Source of the DNA: Negativicutes bacterium
Lineage (GTDB): Bacteria; Bacillota_C; Negativicutes; Acidaminococcales; Acidaminococcaceae
Length of the DNA stretch: 8,471 nt
Assembly (NCBI GenBank): GCA_009930275.1
Contig: RZYP01000078.1
Span: 1 to 8,471, forward strand
Reading direction: 5' to 3'
A program made the translations under genes and the position numbers. The notes below the pieces were generated by a model. The model searched no databases. It saw only the letters and a program-made list of their open reading frames with translations, and had not been told where the DNA came from. Of the stretch, positions 5,563 through 8,471 are shown in pieces (position 1 is the stretch's first letter; each line of letters begins with the position of its first letter).

Positions 5563-6807
5563 ATGAGAACTATTCTGCATGTCGATTTGAATAATTTCTA
5601 CGCTTCGGTTGAATGTCTGTATCGACCGGAAATACGTCATTGTCCTGTTGCGGTCTGCGGCGATCCGCTGAACAGACACGGTATTGTGCTGGCCAAGAAT
5701 ATGCTTGCCAAAAAACTGGGGGTTACTACCGGGGAAGCCATCTGGCAGGCAAGAATGAAAGCACCTGACTTGATCTTAGTCCCGCCTGATTTTCAAAAAT
5801 ATCTGCGCTTCTCGCGTCTGGCCCGCAAAATTTATTATGACTATACCGACCAGGTGGAGCCCTTTGGTATAGATGAATGTTGGCTTGACGTTACAGGTTC
5901 CGTCAAACTGTTGGGCGACGGTCATACCATTGCTGACGCGATCAGAAAGCGGGTCAAAGAAGAATTGGGCGTGACTGTTTCCGTCGGCGTCTCTTTCAAC
6001 AAAATCTTTGCCAAGCTGGGGAGCGACCTGAAAAAGCCTGACGCCACCACCGTTATCTCCTCGGAAGATTATAAGGAAATTGTCTGGCCGCTGCCGGTAG
6101 AAGAATTGCTTTACGTTGGTCGCTCGACCGCCAGGAAACTGCATAACTACGGGTTAGACACCATTGGCAAGCTGGCCACGGTTGATAAAAAAGTGCTAAC
6201 GAATAATCTTGGCAAATGGGGCGAAGTGCTGTGGCTGTTCGCCAACGGTATGGATACCGCTCCCGTAAAAAAAATTGATGAGAAAAGTGCCGTCAAGTCC
6301 ATCGGCAACAGCACGACTTGTCCTAGAGATCTGGTTAATAACGAAGACGTACGCTTAGTCTTTACCGTTCTGGCAGAATCAGTTGCCGCCAGGCTCCGCG
6401 ATTATGGCCTGAAGTGCTCAGGCGTTCAGATTTCTTTCCGCGATAACCAGCTTTACTCCGCCACCCGCCAGTGCCTGCTAAAGAAGCCTACCTATCTCAG
6501 CACGGACATGATCGAAAAGGCCATGGAACTATTCCTCGCCAATTATCATTGGTTGCGCCCACTCAGAAGTATCGGTATCCGCGGCATCAATCTCGTAACT
6601 GAAGTCGACCATGTTCAGCTTGCCCTTTTTGAGGATACCGATGAAAAGACGCGGGCGCAGGAATCGCTGGAGCATACCATCGATACCATCCGCAGCAGAT
6701 TCGGCCACGGCTCGCTGATCAGAGCCTCCTGCCTTCTCGACGGCAAATTGACAGGATTTAACCCCAAAGAAGACCATGTTATCCATCCTGTAGGCTACTT
6801 TAAATAA
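5563..6807 (+). CDS. dinB: DNA polymerase IV / Y-family translesion polymerase, 414 aa
   Basis: It copies past damaged template bases, with low fidelity and no proofreading. The catalytic palm residues are visible: Asp8 in HVDLNNFYASVE, and Asp104-Glu105 in FGIDECWLDVTG. Tyr13 occupies the steric-gate position that is Phe13 in E. coli DinB. SVGVSFNKIFAKLGSDLKKP (140-159) is the conserved palm/DNA-contact block; a helix-hairpin-helix-like thumb follows (about 175-230) and then the little finger (about 245-350). QLALF (352-356) fits the beta-clamp binding motif, followed by an extension ending in RSRFGHGSLIRASCL, as in Gram-positive PolY-type proteins. Length equals the usual size (about 410-420). 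The ATG at 5563 has GGTGG about 7 nt upstream. It is first in a predicted LexA-controlled unit with the small gene at 6821. Whether it is closer to constitutive DinB or to the SOS-type YqjW/UmuC branch cannot be settled by eye. Confidence 0.94.
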   Translation: MRTILHVDLNNFYASVECLYRPEIRHCPVAVCGDPLNRHGIVLAKNMLAKKLGVTTGEAIWQARMKAPDLILVPPDFQKYLRFSRLARKIYYDYTDQVEPFGIDECWLDVTGSVKLLGDGHTIADAIRKRVKEELGVTVSVGVSFNKIFAKLGSDLKKPDATTVISSEDYKEIVWPLPVEELLYVGRSTARKLHNYGLDTIGKLATVDKKVLTNNLGKWGEVLWLFANGMDTAPVKKIDEKSAVKSIGNSTTCPRDLVNNEDVRLVFTVLAESVAARLRDYGLKCSGVQISFRDNQLYSATRQCLLKKPTYLSTDMIEKAMELFLANYHWLRPLRSIGIRGINLVTEVDHVQLALFEDTDEKTRAQESLEHTIDTIRSRFGHGSLIRASCLLDGKLTGFNPKEDHVIHPVGYFK

Positions 6808-6820
6808 AGAGGTGTTCCTA

Positions 6821-7051
6821 ATGCCGAAAATAATCCTGACAGTCAATGTGAGGCATGAAAAAGACGGCCGTGCTCTCCCCACGTCAATTGTCTGGGAAGA
6901 TGGCCGCCTGTTTACCATAGATAAAGTTTTAGACATCCGTCGGGCAGCCTGCCTCAAAAGCGGCGGCGTTGGCATCCGTTATATCTGCAAAATTTGTGGC
7001 AAAACTGTTGCGCTCTACGATGAAGAAGGAATCTGGTTTATGGAAAAATAG
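6821..7051 (+). CDS. Small conserved-looking protein in the dinB SOS operon, 76 aa, function unknown
   Basis: It follows the dinB stop by 13 nt, so it is almost certainly co-transcribed and should share LexA control. The ATG at 6821 is preferred because AGAGGTG lies about 6 nt before it; a GTG at 6812 would sit inside that site. The protein looks beta-rich: an N-terminal strand (KIILTVNVRH), then SIVWEDGRLFTIDKVLDIRR (22-41), a Gly-rich GIRYICKICGKTV block with a Cys56-x2-Cys59 pair, and a C-terminal EEGIWFMEK. A single CxxC could bind metal only with other ligands or in a dimer. I recall similar unnamed small proteins in clostridial genomes, sometimes beside dinB, but cannot confirm this here. 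Small genes also follow SOS Y-family polymerases in Bacillus (yqzH after yqjW); homology to these is not claimed. A role as polymerase accessory is an inference from position. Confidence 0.8.
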   Translation: MPKIILTVNVRHEKDGRALPTSIVWEDGRLFTIDKVLDIRRAACLKSGGVGIRYICKICGKTVALYDEEGIWFMEK

Positions 7052-7059
7052 AATTCCAA

Positions 7060-7088
7060 TTAGCAAACAACAAGGATTTGATTGCTAA
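7060..7088. repeat. Inverted repeat TTAGCAA / TTGCTAA upstream of the hydrolase gene
   Basis: Seven-base arms at 7060-7066 and 7082-7088 are perfect complements separated by 15 nt. The right arm contains the candidate -35 of the following gene, so this could be an operator. There is no T-run, so it does not look like a terminator for the dinB operon. The rest of 7052-7201 holds one other small hairpin (AGACA/TGTCT, 7142-7155) and no gene. Confidence 0.35.
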
Positions 7089-7110
7089 GCACTGCATTTA
7101 ATCGTATAGT
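7082..7110 (+). promoter_or_regulatory. Candidate promoter for the MBL-fold hydrolase (TTGCTA - 17 bp - TATAGT)
   Basis: A -35 TTGCTA (7082-7087, 4 of 6) and -10 TATAGT (7105-7110, 5 of 6) are 17 bp apart. The predicted start near 7117 gives a leader of about 85 nt. This suggests the hydrolase gene is expressed separately from the dinB operon. Confidence 0.5.
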
Positions 7111-7201
7111 TATAGAAGGCGGCTGGAAAATAGGAAGAAAAAGACATTTCTGTCTCATAGTGAAGGTCTCGCTCTAAATTTAAAAACATCCGGAGAAGGA
7201 A

Positions 7202-8104
7202 GTGGCTCAATCGGTGGAAATAAAGCAAATAAAAGGCCATACTTTTTGTATTGACACAGGTATGACCTATATCCCTTTTTATAAAATCAATGAAGAAGAA
7301 ATAATCATGCTTGATACCGGCTGGGCTCAGGGCGAACAAAAGGGGATCAGCGAAGCCCTGCAGAAAAATAACTTAAAAGTTGCCGGCATAATCAACAGCC
7401 ATGCGCATATCGACCACAGCGGGAACAATTCATATTTCAGACAAAAATATCAATGCCAGATTGCTATGCCGGCCTATGAAGCTATGGTTTGCAGTTCTCC
7501 AATCAATCTTAAGGTTTATTACAACACAATGTCGCTCACCGAAATAACAGAGCACCTTGGCCATATGGTCTGTCCCGTGGATTTCCCGCTTGCCGCTGAT
7601 CAGACTAGCATTGAAATGTGCGGCATTGAGTTTAAAATTCTTCACACACCGGGCCATAGCCCTGCCCACATCTGCCTCGTTACGCCCGATGATGTCGCTT
7701 ATATCGGTGATGCGCTCATCAGCCATGACGTGATGAGAGGTGCCAAAATGCCTTATGCTTCCATCCTTTCCGAAGATCTGAAAAGCAAAGAAAAACTGTA
7801 CCAGCTTCAGTGCAGTTCCTATGTAATTGCCCATAAAGGCATTTATGAGGATATTACCGAACTGATAACCGATAATATTGATTTCTATCAGCTGAGAGCA
7901 GAAAAAATATACGAGCTAATTGTAAAGCCCATGACTTTACAAGAGCTTATGCAATCTGTCATTACCAGCTTTAATATTCACGTAGCTGATTTATATAAAT
8001 ATAATCTTATTGAAAGAATGTTAAGATCATATCTCGAATATCTGGATGAAAAAAACCGCATTAGATTGATAATGGTTGACGGATTTTTAAAATATTCAAA
8101 ATAG
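7202..8104 (+). CDS. Metallo-beta-lactamase-fold hydrolase with a C-terminal helical (winged-helix-like) domain, 300 aa
   Basis: This is a two-metal hydrolase of the MBL superfamily. The full ligand set is visible: His67, His69, Asp71 and His72 in NSHAHIDHSGN, His152 in HTPGHSPAH, Asp170 in YIGDAL, and His211 in AHKGIY. Residues 1-220 form the MBL domain. Residues about 225-300 (starting AEKIYELIVKPMTLQELM) look like a small helical or winged-helix domain, as in LACTB2-like and other MBL hydrolases. No signal peptide is seen, so it is probably cytosolic. The GTG start at 7202 is chosen because GGAG (7192-7195) lies 6 nt upstream and the next ATG (residue 21) would cut the first beta strands. 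Substrates in this group range from thioesters to nucleic acids and cannot be told from sequence. The gene ends in a bidirectional terminator shared with the convergent copper chaperone gene. Confidence 0.88.
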   Translation: MAQSVEIKQIKGHTFCIDTGMTYIPFYKINEEEIIMLDTGWAQGEQKGISEALQKNNLKVAGIINSHAHIDHSGNNSYFRQKYQCQIAMPAYEAMVCSSPINLKVYYNTMSLTEITEHLGHMVCPVDFPLAADQTSIEMCGIEFKILHTPGHSPAHICLVTPDDVAYIGDALISHDVMRGAKMPYASILSEDLKSKEKLYQLQCSSYVIAHKGIYEDITELITDNIDFYQLRAEKIYELIVKPMTLQELMQSVITSFNIHVADLYKYNLIERMLRSYLEYLDEKNRIRLIMVDGFLKYSK

Positions 8105-8123
8105 ATAAAAATAAAGCGCGTAA

Positions 8124-8167
8124 AAAAACGAGGCAGTTTCCAATGATTTGGAAACTGCCTCGTTTTT
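8124..8167. terminator. Bidirectional intrinsic terminator (20-bp perfect stem, TGAT loop)
   Basis: Left arm 8124-8143 and right arm 8148-8167 are perfect complements around a 4-nt loop. The stem has a GC-rich middle (CGAGGCAG) and A-tracts/T-tracts at its ends, so it gives a U-run on both strands. It starts 20 nt after the hydrolase stop codon (8104) and overlaps the last two bases of the copZ-like stop codon (8166-8168), ending both convergent transcripts. Confidence 0.93.
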
Positions 8168-8366
8168 ATTCAACCACTTCGTAGCCTGCATCTTCTACTG
8201 CTTCGCGCATAGCTTCTATTTCCGCGTTCCCGGTGACAAAAGCCTGTTTTTTCTCCAAATCGACAACTGCCGTCTCTACGCCAGCAACGGCTTTCAAAGC
8301 CTTTTCAACTGCGGCCTTACAGTGTCCACAGGACATACCTTCAATTTTGATGATTGTTTCTTGCAT
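8166..8366 (-). CDS. copZ: Heavy-metal-associated (HMA) domain protein, CopZ-like copper chaperone, 66 aa
   Basis: This is a single HMA domain with the metal-binding motif GMSCGHC (10-16), where Met11, Cys13 and Cys16 form the MxCxxC site. The remainder follows the family pattern: a helix (AAVEKALKAV), a strand (ETAVVDLEKKQAFV), a second helix (EIEAMREAVEDAG) and the terminal YEVVE. Length is usual for CopZ (65-70 aa). It should bind Cu(I) in the cytosol and hand it to a copper-exporting ATPase or a regulator; other soft metals are possible. The ATG at 8366 has AAGGAG (8377-8382) 10 nt upstream. No copA or csoR is in view, but a partner could lie beyond the right edge, which is upstream on this strand. 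A TATAAT at 8385-8390 is too close to the ribosome binding site to serve as its promoter. Confidence 0.85.
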   Translation of the reverse strand: MQETIIKIEGMSCGHCKAAVEKALKAVAGVETAVVDLEKKQAFVTGNAEIEAMREAVEDAGYEVVE

Positions 8367-8406
8367 AGCGTCTACACTCCTTGTATTATAGAATTGTAGT
8401 TATTAA

Positions 8407-8424
8407 AGCCCCTCTCCAAGGGCT
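8407..8424 (-). terminator. Weak hairpin upstream of copZ, possible terminator of a gene beyond the right edge
   Basis: On the minus strand AGCCC and GGGCT arms, plus one G-T pair, form a 6-bp stem with a 6-nt loop, followed by TTTAATA on the minus strand. The T-run is short, so termination would be inefficient. Stops occur in minus-strand frames nearby (for example 8428-8430), which fits the end of an unseen upstream gene, but only about 14 codons are in view, too few to call it. Confidence 0.3.
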
Positions 8425-8471
8425 GTGCTACACTGTAAGGGATGCTGTGGATTGGTTCATCACTCCTACCA

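Noticed and set aside
7430..7834. Long reading frame on the minus strand opposite the MBL hydrolase (and similar frames opposite nrdJ, leuC and dinB).
   Set aside because: These mirror real genes with clear family motifs, and lack recognisable domains of their own.
8385..8390. Perfect TATAAT on the minus strand upstream of copZ, taken as its -10.
   Set aside because: Transcription would begin near 8378, inside the AAGGAG ribosome binding site (8377-8382), and no -35 is found 16-19 bp upstream.
8428..8471. A short minus-strand reading frame with ATG soon after AGGAG, ending at 8428, seen as a possible leader peptide or the 3' end of an upstream gene.
   Set aside because: Only about 14 codons are in view, another frame is also open there, and nothing in the residues is recognisable.
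8450..8471. GGTTCATCACTCCTACCA at the right edge, resembling a tRNA T-loop and CCA end.
   Set aside because: The flanking bases do not form the 5-bp T-stem in any register, and no D- or anticodon-arm is visible upstream.
1..8471. Defence system, mobile element or CRISPR array.
   Set aside because: No transposase, integrase, terminal repeats, direct-repeat arrays or nuclease/toxin pairs are seen; the genes are metabolic and repair functions with their own normal promoters.

Overview
The window looks like an ordinary chromosomal stretch from an anaerobic or facultative member of the Bacillota (clostridial or Negativicutes-like). This rests on strong AGGAGG-type ribosome binding sites, moderate GC, a Bacillus/Clostridium-type LexA (Cheo) box, an NrdR-type operator, a B12-dependent ribonucleotide reductase and an oxygen-sensitive aconitase-family dehydratase. 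The genus cannot be fixed from the sequence. I see no phage, transposon, CRISPR array, rRNA or tRNA gene.

Layout. Positions 1-5387 are read on the minus strand. In transcription order they hold leuC-leuD (a coupled two-subunit isopropylmalate-dehydratase-type enzyme), a doubtful small ORF, nrdJ (class II ribonucleotide reductase), a flavin-reductase-fold protein, and the start of a YdcZ/DUF606-type membrane transporter that runs off the left edge. Positions 5563-8104 are read on the plus strand: dinB (Y-family polymerase), a 76-residue partner gene 13 nt behind it, and a metallo-beta-lactamase-fold hydrolase with a C-terminal extension. A copZ-like copper chaperone on the minus strand converges on the hydrolase gene, and both share one 20-bp-stem bidirectional terminator.

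Regulation is the most informative part. The nrdJ promoter (TTTACA, 17 bp, TAAAAT, with an extended -10) has a perfect 20-bp palindrome matching the NrdR box just upstream of the -35. A weaker second box lies over the -10/spacer, with centres 33 bp apart. The dinB promoter (TTGCCT, 17 bp, TATACT) has a consensus LexA box at the predicted start site, so dinB and the small gene behind it form a predicted SOS operon. Two DNA-metabolism genes therefore each carry a recognisable operator: dNTP supply under NrdR and translesion synthesis under LexA.

Nothing here is convincingly a new multi-gene system. The points most worth following are the uncharacterised small protein in the dinB operon, the non-canonical substrate-site residues of the LeuCD-like pair (whose substrate is open), and the flavin-reductase-fold gene next to a B12-dependent enzyme.
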